NCBI GenBank assembly: GCA_008694505.1
Contig: VZDJ01000174.1
Span: 13,268,118-13,332,117, forward strand
Length of the DNA stretch: 64,000 nt
Direction: 5' to 3'
Source: Cyanoderma ruficeps
Taxonomy: Eukaryota > Chordata > Aves > Passeriformes > Timaliidae
Both the position numbers and the translations under genes were made by a program. Every line of letters starts with the position of its first letter. The first letter of the stretch is position 1. Shown one piece after another: positions 36,301-47,804 of the stretch. Under the pieces are notes generated by a model. The model saw only the letters and a list, made by a program, of their open reading frames with translations, did no database searches and was not told the DNA's origin.

Positions 36301-37894
36301 AACAGAACTGAACCACTTTCAGGGCTTTGTCTTACATGTTTATTCAGGAACACAATTTTTTCCTGTTTTATGCAAATCCAGCTTGCCTGACTGCTTCCAG
36401 AGAAGATCTGTGAAGGACTCATCAGGATGGGCTCATCAGAAACTCTCTTTGAAAGAGAGCAAAAATCAAAGTAAGTGATTATTTACTCAGCTTTCCACAC
36501 TCCAGCAGTAGCAAAGGCACAGAATGTCTCTGAGGAGCCACCCAAGAGGGCTGGAAATCCCTTGAATCCCTCTCTCCAGGCTGATAACTCTGCAGCACCT
36601 CCAGGCACATCAAATGTTGCTGGCTCAGGGCATTTGTTCTTCCACCTTCCTCATGTTCACTATTTCAAGTTTTAGCACGACAAAGAATCTTCACAACGTG
36701 CTCAGTTTCCCTCCGTTGGCACAGACAATCATGAACTCTGCTCACGGGTCCAGTGAATAAAACCCAGACACGATGTCAGGGCTTTTGGGGCTGTCATTTG
36801 AGAGGAAGACGATGAACAGTCACACATTTGCAGTGGGTGGGCTGGGGGCCCCTGCTGTGCCCGTGAGGCTGCAGGAGGTGGTGTGAGGGTGCTGTGCCCC
36901 TGGCTGAGTTGGTCACTCGCTCTGGGCACGGCCACATCAGGACAGGTCACAGCAGAGTGAGCGGATTATGGGGATGTGGCATCCAGGCAGGGTCATGACT
37001 GATAAATGCATTGATAAAAACTGTTCCTTAAGCCCAACAGGCTGGAAAACGTAAAAATAGTTTCGATTTCATAGAATCAGTGTCTCCATGGGTTTAACAG
37101 GGCTCCAGACACTCTTCTTCCAATAAAGCATCTCGAGATAGTTTAAGGTTCCACACAAGTGTTTGCTGGTCTATGAGTACATGATGTAGAAATATGTTTT
37201 GGCAAGTAACCTTCATGTTCCATCAGCACCACATTAATCCAAACCCAGTGAGAGGTTTGTCTGCAGAGTCTGCAAACCACGAACAGACATTTCATCAAGG
37301 AATCATTTTGGTTGGCATAGATCAAAGCCAAGGCCCTTTGTTTTAACTGTATCAAACATGATTGTTTCACTCCTTATTTTGCTATTAAAGAAAGTGGCAG
37401 CACACAGAGAGCACATGAGCCACCATCCCAAAGCCCAGCACCGCCATTAATGGATTCAGGGAGTCGGAGGACATTTGCCCCCCAGGAGAGGCCATTTCTT
37501 CTCCGTGTAGCACAGGTGTGCTCAGTGCCAGGTGTGCATACCGTGGTGGCGGCTGTGTCACACCCCAGCAGGTTTCCAAATGCTTCTCCACCTCAGCCCT
37601 GTTCAGCTGCTCCTGCCACCTCCTCCTGGGCTTCCCAAGGCAAGGTGGCCCACTGAGGACACGAAGACCACCAAAGCTACCACTTACTCTATTTCTCCTT
37701 GAAATTCCTGGGGGCTAAACCTGTTACTGAGCCAATGTCTGGGATGTGTGAGGATTCCCTCAGAGCATTTTGACATAGAAACAAAGGCAGTTCCCAGGAA
37801 GCAACTCATGTCAGCTAGGAGCATGGTGCTGCACACAGGGAAGGGTTTGACTCAAGTCTTTGGTTCACCAGAAATTTAGAACCATTGAATCATT
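33324..37894. other. Long unique non-coding stretch
   Basis: Over 4.5 kb with no interspersed repeat that I can identify. 34,850-35,600 is pyrimidine-rich on the plus strand. 35,930-36,480 is AT-rich, with a T-run at 36,121-36,133 and 'aataaataaatg' near 36,248; it resembles a regulatory or 3'-UTR-like block but no coding sequence adjoins it. A CR1-tip-like 'tcatagaatcagtg' occurs near 37,070 but is too short to call. Confidence 0.45.
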
Positions 37895-38095
37895 AAATCA
37901 CAGAATGATCTGGGTTGGAAGGGACATTAAAGCTCCATTCCCACCCCCTGCCCTGGGCAGGGACACCTCCCACTGTCCCAGGCTGCTCCAAGCCCCATCC
38001 AGCCTGGCCTTGGGCACTGCCAGGGATCCAGGGGCAGCCACAGCTGCTCTGGGCACCCTGTGCCAGGGCCTGCCCACCCTGCCAGGGAGGGAGGA
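37895..38095 (-). mobile_element. CR1 LINE 3' fragment cut by an assembly gap
   Basis: Begins 'aatcacagaatgatctgggt' and 'tggaagggacattaaagc', then the young-copy block through 'tgcccaccctgccaggga'. The sequence turns purine-rich ('gggaggga') and meets the run of N at 38096, so its 5' side is unknown. Confidence 0.88.
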
Positions 38096-38497
38096 NNNNN
38101 NNNNNNNNNNNNNNNNNNNNNNNNNNNNNNNNNNNNNNNNNNNNNNNNNNNNNNNNNNNNNNNNNNNNNNNNNNNNNNNNNNNNNNNNNNNNNNNNNNNN
38201 NNNNNNNNNNNNNNNNNNNNNNNNNNNNNNNNNNNNNNNNNNNNNNNNNNNNNNNNNNNNNNNNNNNNNNNNNNNNNNNNNNNNNNNNNNNNNNNNNNNN
38301 NNNNNNNNNNNNNNNNNNNNNNNNNNNNNNNNNNNNNNNNNNNNNNNNNNNNNNNNNNNNNNNNNNNNNNNNNNNNNNNNNNNNNNNNNNNNNNNNNNNN
38401 NNNNNNNNNNNNNNNNNNNNNNNNNNNNNNNNNNNNNNNNNNNNNNNNNNNNNNNNNNNNNNNNNNNNNNNNNNNNNNNNNNNNNNNNNNNNNNNNN
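38096..38497. other. Assembly gap (402 N)
   Basis: Unresolved bases. The flanks are purine-rich: 'gggagggagga' on the left and a GAAA microsatellite on the right, suggesting that the missing sequence is a G/A-rich tandem repeat that was hard to read. Open frames drawn across it are artefacts. Confidence 0.98.
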
Positions 38498-38518
38498 AGA
38501 AAGAAAGAAAGAAAGAAA
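38498..38518 (+). repeat. (GAAA)n microsatellite at gap edge
   Basis: Five GAAA units are visible immediately right of the gap. The array probably continues into the unresolved bases. Confidence 0.9.
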
Positions 38519-39462
38519 TGTAGTTTTTCCAAGTACTTCTTGATTTCTACCTCCTGCATCTCCAGACGCTCATGAAGCATTTGAAAACAATATCACAATA
38601 ACTCTCTTTCTCTCTCCAGCTTTTAGAGGGAAAGTTTGATTCGTTCTAATTTTATGCATATGTCTGCCTCCTCACTCCTGCCCTTTCTCCACAGGTCCAT
38701 ACATGTTTGTGTTTGTTCAGAGAAATAATGTAGTGAGGGAAAATACAGTTCAAGAGATGAACTTGGGAGTTGGATTTGAAGAGGGCCGAGCCTGTAGCCA
38801 CACTTCTCCACTGGGGTAGGGATATACACAGCCTGTGGCCACACTCTGATCTCTCTCTTGCTGCATAATCACAGCAGAGGTAGCAACTGTCATCTTCATC
38901 CCACTGAGTATTTTAATGTTTGCTTTTCTTTTTCTCCCAGTGTCCCACAGAGGCAATTAAACAGAGCGGGGAATGAAGCAGGGCTCGCAGCAGGTCTGCA
39001 TTTCCATGAGGACGTTCTTAATGAGGGTTTCCTTGATGAGGCCTTTGGTGGAGACTCCTCTGTATGTCCTTGGCATTGTCCCATCTTCCTGGTCAGTGGG
39101 ACCAGAGTCACTCCTGTCCCTGGTCACATTCCCTCTGGGAAGCTTTGCAGGGCTTCAAGCTGTGGCTACACACAGACCAGTGCCGTGGAGAGAAGCTGGG
39201 TGGAAATGTGTGAGTTCCTTCCAGGGGCAGGATGTGGCTCCAGGGTGAGCAGAGCTTATTGCCTGCATGCCAGGGCAACACGGGAGGAAATATCTGGCAT
39301 TTATTTCCAACATGCAGAAGTCAGAATTTGCCCATTCCTGTCTGGTTGTCTCCAGCAGTGCTGCCATTTGCTGGGATTAGGGCCCAAGGCTGGGCAGGAC
39401 CCGCCCTCAGCTCCAACCCTCAGTGGCCTTCCCTGTGCTCTTTGTGTGCCTCAAGCACAGCA
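38519..39462. other. Unique non-coding sequence
   Basis: No gene or repeat recognised between the gap and the next CR1. A 212-codon frame ends in the CR1 and is unsupported. Confidence 0.4.
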
Positions 39463-39870
39463 TTTTATAGAATCACAGAATCATGGAATGGTTTGAGTGG
39501 GAAGGGACCAGAAAGCCCACCTCACTCCACCCCCTGCCATGGCAGGAACATGTTCCACTATCCCAGGTGGCTCCAAGCCCCATCCAACCTGGCCTGAAAT
39601 GCTTCCAGGGACCCAGGGACAGCCACAGCCTCTGTGGGCAACCTGTGCCAGGGCCTCACCCCCTCTCACAGGGAACAAATTCTTCTTAATATCCAAATAA
39701 ATCCACCGTCCTCGTCTTAAACCCAATACCCCTTGTACTGTCTCTGCAGGCCTTTGCAATAAATCCCTCTCCAGCCTCTTCTATGCCCCCTTTAGGCACT
39801 GGAAGGGGCTCTGAGGTCTCCCCAAAGCCTCAGGAGGCTGATGCACAACAGACACAGCAGCATGATGAGC
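39463..39870 (-). mobile_element. CR1 LINE 3' fragment, about 400 bp
   Basis: Starts 'tatagaatcacagaatcatg' and 'gaatggtttgagtggg', with 'ccaacctggcctgaaatgc', 'ctgtgccagggcctcacccc' and 'ttaggcactggaaggggctc', i.e. the reverse of the CR1 3' and ORF2 C-terminal region. More diverged from the young consensus than the 49472 copy. Confidence 0.88.
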
Positions 39871-42315
39871 TCCCTGACAGCATCACTCTCCTTCCTCAGC
39901 CACGGGGGTTTGTCCTAGTCCAGCATTTTCACTGGCTCCTAATGAGCGATCCCAGCAGCCCCACTGATGAGCCCAGCACACCATTCCCAGTCACTTTCAC
40001 TTTAACCTGTGCTAAATATTCCAATGCACTCTAAGTGAGGCTAATGGAGCTGGAAGTGCAGGTCTAGCAGCAATATGTTACCACACATGTGCCAGATGGT
40101 TCCCATCACCATCCTCAGGGGCCTCTTCTCACCCACTTGGCAGAGCTCTGCTGACACCAGCACAGAGGCTGCATGGGGGGAGCAGGTCAGCAGAGAGAGG
40201 AGCCACGGGAGAGTTGTATTTCCAGGGGGATTTGGGGCTCTGGCAGGGAGCAGTGCTGGTGCACAGTGAGCAGACACCTTGCCAAGCTGTCCTGTCTTCC
40301 TTTTCCCAGCATGTGCGGGGCCATGGCAAGTCACCAGGATGGCGAGACGAGGGGATGGTGTGTTGGTTCTGTGGACTGCAAATTCTCAGGATATATTTTT
40401 TATTGACAGGGAAAGCATTTAAACTTCTCCAGAATGTTTCATTCTTATGAAAATCTTTTGGCCCAAATCTGAAGGTAGGACAGCATCATTTTTCTCATGT
40501 TTCATGTTGTATGCTGGAGAGAAGATTCCATCCCACTGGGATGTGGGAACACAGAAAGTGCAGAATTCAGTGTGATGGTAGAAAAATGAGGGTGTAAATG
40601 AGCAGTTCTGGGTCTGGTGATTTTGCATTTTGATTGAAGAGTTTCCATTAACATTTAGGCATTCCACAAAGCAAAAAGCAGCATTTTAGTAATAGATCAA
40701 AATCTAGGCCAGCCCCATGACCCGATATACCCATTGGGAGCACATTCCTTGTTCAAGACAAGGCTCCATATTGCAGGGAAAATCCCGGGAAAGGAAGGCA
40801 AAGGAACCAGCTTGCTCCAGAATCTGAAATGGAGCCAGCTGTGAGAATCTGAAATATCAGTCCAGACTCCCCTCCTCTGCTGCAGGTTTGGGGACAATGT
40901 TCCAGACAGAACCCCACAGAACAGCCCCATCTCGCTCAGAGCTCCTTCACACTTCATTCAGGCAAGATGTCCTACTCCTTGAATGCCACCTGACAGTTCA
41001 TTCCTCAAAAGATGCTAATTACTGCTTATTGGTTTATTAGCTTGCTGCCAAGAATCCATAATTTTCCTAGGAAAGGCAGTACCAGGCAGATTCTGCTTGA
41101 TCTGAGACCTGCAGGGCTTAACCCTTCATGCTGTGCAGTGTGAACACTCTGAGAGCCAGGGCTGGCTCTGTGGCACTCCTGACCACAGGTTACACCCACG
41201 AATCACCAGCACCCAAACTCAGGATGTCAGAGGCAGCTCTGCTGGCTTCCCTGAAGAGCAATGTATGTTCAGCATAGATTTGGATTTTCCATTTCTCTTC
41301 AAGGCTGTGCATATCCCAAGCTGAGTCCCCTGCAAATACTCACTTTATAAAGACCTTTGAGCACTCACACTCCGCATTTCCAGTAAAATCCTTGTCCCTG
41401 TGTTCTGCTTCCCCAGATGGGCTGCAGCTCCACAGAGGGATCCTGGAGCAGTGGCTGACATCTGATGACTGATTGTCCCCAGACATTTTCTCTCCAGACC
41501 TTTTCCTTTGCTCCTTTTCCTGGTCCAAAGGAACCTCTGGGATGGACTAGGCCATGAATGGATCTGCCAGGAGCCCATTCCCAACTCTTTAACAACTAGG
41601 AACCTGCTCACCGTGCCTTCCTTGCCTGCTTCCCTCTATCCTTCTCAAGGACAGTGATTCTCCTCCTTTCATATCCCTTTCCATCCCAGCTTTCCTTCCT
41701 TTCCTCCTCAGCTTTCTGGCACACAGCATCACCAGCTCCACACCCTCCCAGCCCAACCTCTGCCTCAGCCCCACCAGCCAGGTCTCTGCTTTCCAGGCTC
41801 AGAGATGGGGCAGTGAAATGGGAAGAAATTCTTGGATTGCTGGGAATACAGTGGCTGGAGTGCAATGCGTCCTGCTGTGGCTCCTGTCTCACCTACCCAG
41901 CCACACAAAGGCCCCTGAAAAGCTACACCAGGTTCTCTGTCTTCATCCAGGACACTTCCAGGGCTTGTTTCCAGAGCCTGGATCTCCATGTGTCTCCTCT
42001 GAGGTGTTCAGCAGCTCCAAGTCCTGCAGGATCACCAAAGAGGCAGTGTGGGAACAAGATGGACTGGCTGCAACCACCTCTGCTGAAGGAAGACAATCCC
42101 ATCACCCCAGCAGGATCCATTCCATCTCCTCTTTCTGGCTGAACAGTGGAAATCTCGCTTCCAGACAGGAAAAAACTTCTTCTCAGGAGCATTCAGATGG
42201 TTCCAGTGGGTTTCTGTTTTGTTGCAAAGATCTTTTTTACTTTCCTGGGAATACCCAAGTGTTGCCCTGAGTTTTCTGCCTTCTGTCTTTGTCTCACGCA
42301 GCTTCATCTAAACAA
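39871..42315. other. Unique non-coding sequence
   Basis: 2.4 kb with no recognised repeat. Pyrimidine-rich at 41,600-41,780. Open frames up to 162 codons on the plus strand at 41,654-42,142 are Ser/Leu-rich with no domain and are probably chance. Confidence 0.45.
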
Positions 42316-42555
42316 TGTGTATTTTTAGAATGTTTACATACTTCTCCTCTGAGAGAAGAAGTGATTGATGGTCATGTCCACCATCCAGGTTGTAGAGGTG
42401 GCGACCTCTGTAGCCAATCTCTTGACCTCTGTACAAATGTATATAATGGAGTCAGATTTTTGAATAAAGTGGAGAAGAGTTGTTCCCTCGCGATCCTGTG
42501 TGCCTGCTTCTCTTTCTGTCCCTGAAGTGGACATGCCCAGCCTCGACAAACCACA
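42316..42555 (+). mobile_element. Alpharetrovirus-like LTR (3' boundary clear)
   Basis: Contains TATA 'tatataa' at 42440-42446 and AATAAA at 42463-42468, only 17 bases apart, the layout of avian alpharetrovirus LTRs. The 3' end '...acaaaccaca' is followed two bases later by a primer-binding-site-like sequence. The 5' boundary (TGTGTATT at 42316) is approximate. No second LTR or coding region follows, so the element is truncated after its leader. Confidence 0.65.
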
Positions 42556-42636
42556 TCTGGTGACCCCCATTGTGTGAGGACTGCAGCCTGGGTCACATCT
42601 GGTGACCCCCAGACATGTGCGGACTGCAGCCTGGGT
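42552..42636 (+). repeat. Tandem 42/43-bp duplication containing primer-binding-site-like motifs
   Basis: Two head-to-tail units start 'cacatctggtgaccccc' (42552 and 42594) and end 'ggactgcagcctgggt'. TGGTGACCCC at 42558 and 42600 equals the first ten bases of the primer-binding site for tRNA-Trp used by avian alpharetroviruses. The second copy continues with GACATG, one transition from the expected GACGTG. The duplication straddles the LTR/leader boundary. Confidence 0.8.
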
Positions 42637-44419
42637 CACACCCAAGAGATCAAACTCACCTTCCACCTGGCATGGGGCTCCTTGGCACATCAGAGACAAG
42701 GTTTGCTCTTGTGCTCCCACATGAGAACCAATGAATTTGACTGCCTGGGGTTTCCCAGGACCTCATCCCCTGCAGGTGGCAATGCCTTGGCTTTGAATCT
42801 TGAATCTTTATCTTTTCATTAATTTTTGGTAGCAGCCCTGAGCTCCCCTGGCTTTGTGTACCTGTCCCTCAGATTTGTTGGTGTGCAGTTTATCTCTCCT
42901 GGATCATGGACATCTTAACCCCTACAATTCCTCATTTTCCAGTATGGCCCCTCTCTCTCTGTGCTCCCCAGGGTGCAATCCCCCACTGGGTAATTGCAAC
43001 CTGCATTTTTTGTTTCCAGACAGTGACCTTGCATCCAGTGGGATTGTGCTGCACCTTGTCTGATTGCATGTCCTGAGCCCAGCCAGGCAGATTGATTGTC
43101 AACTATTTACTTCAGCCATTCACTCTTCATTATTCACAGTGTGAGATTCATCCCAAAAATGAGGGAACCGGCTGGAATTGCTCTTTATTGGTTTTATTCC
43201 GTGATCATGTTCTGAGGCTTTTATAAACAGGAGGAGGGAAATTACAGGTGTATCACAATAGCCACACAAACATATCCTGCATCAATTTATTTTAGTGAAG
43301 ACATGCTTTCTGGAGCTGATTCAAAAATTAGACTGGAAAAAAGCTCTGTGAGCTCCCTTTCTCTTTTTCCCCCTTTTTCACAGCTGATGGTAATTTTCTT
43401 ATAGCAAACAAATGTGAAAAATCTCCAACCAGACTGATGTGCACTTGGGTATTTTGAAGATTTTTATGTTTATGAAAAAAACCCACCTTTTTAGTGAAAA
43501 ACAGATCCAGAATACTCTGATCTCACTCAGGGTAACAACTGAGACCTGTTGAGTCTTCCAGCTCCTGCTGCCTCTGTCACCCCCATCAGTTTCTCATTTC
43601 CTGGCTTTGTCTGACAACATAGAGAAGTTCCAAAAACTTTCCCATTCAAAAATAAGGTACCTCAGGGGCTCATTCACATCCTAGAGAAAATTTGAGGAGG
43701 TACCTTCATCCATCAGCTGGCCAAGAGTGGAATGATTGGGCTCTTCAGGCAACTCCTAGGAAATGAGCAGGGAGGGGAGCATTCAATTAGCAGCACTCAT
43801 GAGCCCATTAAGTGGCTATGCTGGTCTGTGCTGATTGGATCCAGGCACAAACATGAGGAACAGATATCCTCTCTCCCAAGCAACTATGGCCAAATTGATT
43901 TAATATTCACTCAGCAAAACTCCTTCCAAAAAGCCCTTTTCTTCCCAGAGAAGCCACTTTCCAAAGTGATGTGCCTGAGTGGTTCAGTTTAAATCCCCAG
44001 CACATTTAGATGCCTTTGCAGTCAGCAGCCACGACTGTTCTTCACTTAAATCATGCTGAGCACAGCCCAGAAACACTGGAGCAATGGATGGTAAAGCTGG
44101 ATTTGCACATCTGTAGTGCACGAGCCCAGTGGGACTGGAATTTATAGGCATAATGAGAATATCCAATTAGCAGTGTTAACACTAATATATTTGGGAAAGG
44201 ACATTATTATACCTCCTACCACAGGGCTGAGCCAGTTTGTAACTGCTGGAGACTAAGGTGGGAGGAGTCCTAGAGATGGTCTGCAGGGTTGCTCGGCCAG
44301 CACAGGAGCACCCTGTGTGGCAGGGGACACTGCTCCAGGCAGCCTGGGGCCTGGCCACCCCCCAGGTACACTCTCAGCCTTAGCTGATAGGAGTATCTGC
44401 CAGGATGTGGAGCTGGTAT
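42637..44419. other. Unique non-coding sequence
   Basis: No viral coding sequence follows the leader remnant. 43,080-43,480 is AT-rich, with several TTTAT/ATAAA words, and could be a conserved block. No gene recognised. Confidence 0.4.
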
Positions 44420-44840
44420 TGCTGTCTTCAATTAAGATTTTTATCGTTTTCACCATTTGATGCTCATTAAGGTTTTTACTGACAAAGTTTCAATAAAAGT
44501 TTGTAAGTTACACCAATAAAATGTACTTTTTTAAAGGCTCTGTCTAAAGCTTGAGGAATCTTCATGCAATTCTTCCTCTCAGAAACCAAGAGCTCTGCTT
44601 GGGATATGCAGTGGTTTGGGGGAGAACCTCTGAAGGTCTTGTATGAGGCAGGGAGTGTTCCTGCCAGCACCCTTATCTTCACTCTGCTCTTCCCTCTGCC
44701 TCAGTGCTCAGCTGGAACTACTCAGAATATTCTCAAGTTTGCTCTTCCCTCCTGCCAGAGTGCCAGGCAAAAACTTCATCAGCTGAACACAGAGTGTAAT
44801 TTCTCCTAAAAGCCATGAATTTCCTGACTTGAGGACCAAC
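44420..44840 (+). repeat. Left arm of large inverted repeat
   Basis: From 'gctgtcttcaattaagattt' to 'cttgaggaccaac' this sequence recurs as its reverse complement at 47379-47804. By eye the arms are somewhat under 90% identical overall, with a core of about 120 bases (around 44,650-44,770) almost perfectly matched. I do not recognise the family: no LTR termini, CR1 motifs or coding frame are evident. It may be an unlisted interspersed repeat present in two orientations or a local inverted duplication. Confidence 0.9.
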
Positions 44841-46277
44841 AAGGATCATTCTCCTTGGCACCCGGGCACTGGGTTCCCCACAGGAAGGGCATAAGAAGGA
44901 CAAGGATGCCACCCAGCCAGTTCAGCTGGTGCTGCCCAGCCCTGAGTGTCAGCAGGAGGGAGCAGCAGGTTGCTCTCATCTCACATGAAGGATATTTGAG
45001 GCCAGGCAGGAGGACAGGTGCCCTGAGGCACTTGATCTCTGCATGCTGAGTCTGGCCATGTTCTCACCCACGGACAGCCTTGGCCAAGCCCTGGGTGGCC
45101 AAGGAGATGATTTCCTTGTCCCCACATCACTGCACATTGCTTGGGACCACAACAGAGCTGGTGTCCTGCAAGACATCTAACAGCGATGTCCAGTGTTTCT
45201 CATTTCTTGCCCTGTGTGGGACAGCTCTGCCCTGGTGTGGAAACGCAGAGATGGGTGTCTTGGGGCTCTGGTGACAACAATGTCCTGCATCAAATCAACT
45301 TCCTTCACCTCATGCTCTTTTTGTATCACAGAATCATTAGTGTTGGAAAAGACCTCCAAGATCATCAAGTCCAGCCTTTGAAGTCCAGGCCATGTTCCTG
45401 ATCTTTCCATGTCCCCAAAGGCAGATGGAGGGCGTTCTTCCGGCGTGCCCGACGCCATGTCAGAGAAAGGCTGGATTTGTATCCTGTTCTCTGCAGCAGA
45501 GCAAACAGCAGCCGTGCTTAGCAAATAGATTAACACCTTTGTTTACTCATGAGACATTTATGATGAATTTCAGTTGTGTTTAAAAAAAACAGACAAACAG
45601 TAAACTGAGCATGAATAACGATTTAGATGAAGTGTTGGAGGAGTCTTTCCTTCTACAAATGCACAGAATTTGAATCACAGGAAGGAGCAGGAGGTGTTTT
45701 TATGTGCTGATTTAGCACAAACCCCAGGAGCCCCATGAGGCTGCCTGCATGTTGAGAGGAGTGACTGCTGGAAATGGCTCGTGATCCCAGTGACCCGTGT
45801 GAACTCCGTGTCCTCCTGGCACCACTGAGCGCGATGACAGATGACAGAAAGGTTTGTCTATGGCTGTGTTGGTGTGGTTGTTAATACATGGATGGATGCC
45901 AGCCCTCACTTTCCCCAGCAGCCCAAAGGGGGGTTGCAGTTCCAGGAGTTGAACAAGTGTTTGAAGCACTTGTCCAAACAAGCAGATGAGTCCTGCCTGC
46001 CCCCCGTGGTGCCTTGGAGTGTGAGTGACAACCAGGACACTGAAAGATGGATTTACAATGTAAGCCCTCTTCCCTGAGGATTTTGGATCATGATAAACGC
46101 ACTGTAAAATCCAACCCTCATGCCCTGGAACTCTCCATACAGACACATTTGGGGTCAGAACTAAAATTTTAGGGGGAGAAACCACTTCAGATTGAAAGGA
46201 AGAAATTTGTGGATGAAGAAAATATTTAATGTAACCAATCCTTAAACATACAAACCAAAATTCCCTCCAGAGTCTTA
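44841..46277. other. Spacer of the inverted repeat, left part
   Basis: Unique sequence apart from the CR1 tip at 45327. A minus-strand frame of 223 codons at 45,712-46,383 overlaps the LTR end and shows no recognisable domain. Confidence 0.4.
45327..45395 (-). mobile_element. Short CR1 3' tip
   Basis: 'atcacagaatcattagtgtt' then 'ggaaaagacctccaagatca' and 'tcaagtccagcctttg' are the CR1 terminal bases read backwards. Fragment of about 70 bp. Confidence 0.8.
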
Positions 46278-46998
46278 CTGAGTGTCTTGGTTTAGATAGA
46301 CAGGTATCTGCCAGGGAAGATTGGAGTCTCTTTTGGAATGTAAGTCCTCCCCTCCCCTTTTCCAAATTATTATAAATTTGCAATTAAAAGGCTGTCAGAC
46401 AAAGATTTTGGGAATAGGTATAGTAGTTCTTTACTAGGGATATTTAAAATACAAATGTTGTAGTACAAAACAATAAGCAAACAAACAAACAAGAAACCTT
46501 AGAAAATCCTGACAGAGTCAGAAATACAACCTGACGCCCTGTTGGTCAGGGTGTTGGAAACAGTCCAAAAGGAAGCCCTCCTGGAGTGGCAGATGTGGTC
46601 CTGTTGGAAGCAGAAATGATCCTGTGGAGCCAAGGGTCCAGACATGAGTTTAGTCTTCTTCTGGGAGTCCCATGGGAACACTGGATGTCTGCTGACACTT
46701 GTGGCTCCTTTTTATCTCGGTTGAAATGGTTTGGCTCTTTCTGCCTGGGTGGAGCATCTCACAATAGGAAAATGAATTGTGTCATGTCATGGTGAGCTTT
46801 AATGGCCCTATTAACAGAAGATATCTTCTTGGAGGTAGTGGAAGAGTGAACAGAGATAAGAAACAATGCAGGCTTGTTATCAGAAAGGCAGTCACCCCCT
46901 CTCTCCTGGAGTTACTACAGATAAAAAACACCTCCCAAACAGGTTTCAACAGATGGAATAGAATTTTTTTTTTGGTTATAAAAACCCAAGACACTGAG
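46278..46998 (-). mobile_element. Solo LTR with perfect 5-bp target duplication
   Basis: The LTR spans 46283-46993 (711 bp), flanked by CTGAG at 46278-46282 and 46994-46998. The termini are TGTCTTGGTTT and ACCCAAGACA, forming an inverted terminal match. On the minus strand a TATA-like 'gataaaaa' (plus 46709-46716) precedes an AGTAAA poly(A)-like signal (plus 46430-46435), so I read it as minus. The left-end sequence is related to the LTR at 10138. It inserted inside the inverted-repeat spacer, 385 bases from the right arm. Confidence 0.85.
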
Positions 46999-47378
46999 CC
47001 ATCAATCACAGCACAGCAGAGGGACCATGCAGCCCTCCCAGCTCTGTCCTTTGTGGCTGTGGCTGAGAGGACTGCTCCAACCTTGAATAGAACACGACTT
47101 CTATTCCCAGGAGAGGGCCTCATCCATCCTGTCTTTAAAATAGTGGGATGCAGAGCCTGGGAAAGACATATATTTGTATTTCTCTTGTATGTCCCTCTTA
47201 TTGGAGGATCTGATTTATGCATTTGTTCCTTCTCAACCAGCAGTGTAAGCAACATTCAAACATGCTCCTCCAAGGCTGGAGAATCCCCAGCACCCATACG
47301 AGGCACTTTTGGATGGGACAATATTCATATATTAAGAAACAGCTGCAGCTTCTCTTATCAGAAATGTCCACAATCTCT
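46999..47378. other. Spacer of the inverted repeat, right part
   Basis: About 380 bases of unique sequence between the solo LTR and the right arm. No gene recognised. Confidence 0.4.
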
Positions 47379-47804
47379 GTTGGTCCTCAAGACAGGAAAT
47401 TCATGGCTTTTAGGAGAATTACACTCTCTGTTCAGCTGATGAAGTTTTTGCCTGGCACTGCAGCAGGAGGGAAGAGCAAACTTGAGAATATTCTGAGTAG
47501 TTCCAGCTGAGCACTGAGGCAGAGGGAAGAGCAGAGTGAAGATGAGGGTGCTGGCAGGAACGCTCCCTGCCTCATACAAGACCTTCAATGCAACCAGAAG
47601 TTCTCCCCCAAACCACTGCACATCCCAAGCAGAGTTGGTTTCTGAGAGGAAGAGTTGCAGGAACATTCCCCAGGCTTTGGGCAGAGCTTTTATGAAAGTT
47701 GGTTTTATTTTGTGCAAATTATTAACTTCAGTTGAAACTTTGTCAGTAAAAACCATAATGAACCTCAAATGGTAAAAATAATAAAAATCTTAATTGAAGA
47801 CAGC
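47379..47804 (-). repeat. Right arm of large inverted repeat
   Basis: Reverse complement of 44420-44840. It differs by scattered substitutions and a few short insertions, for example an extra 'ggttgcattgaa'-like segment near 47,590 when read in the left-arm direction. The near-perfect core (about 47,440-47,560) shares 'gaatattctgagtagttcc' and its continuation. Confidence 0.9.

Noticed and set aside
37066..37085. 'tcatagaatcagtg' resembling the CR1 terminus
   Set aside because: Only about 14 matching bases; too short to separate from chance.
37860..38580. Open frames of 171-227 codons across the gap
   Set aside because: Most of their length is N; they are artefacts of translating unknown bases.
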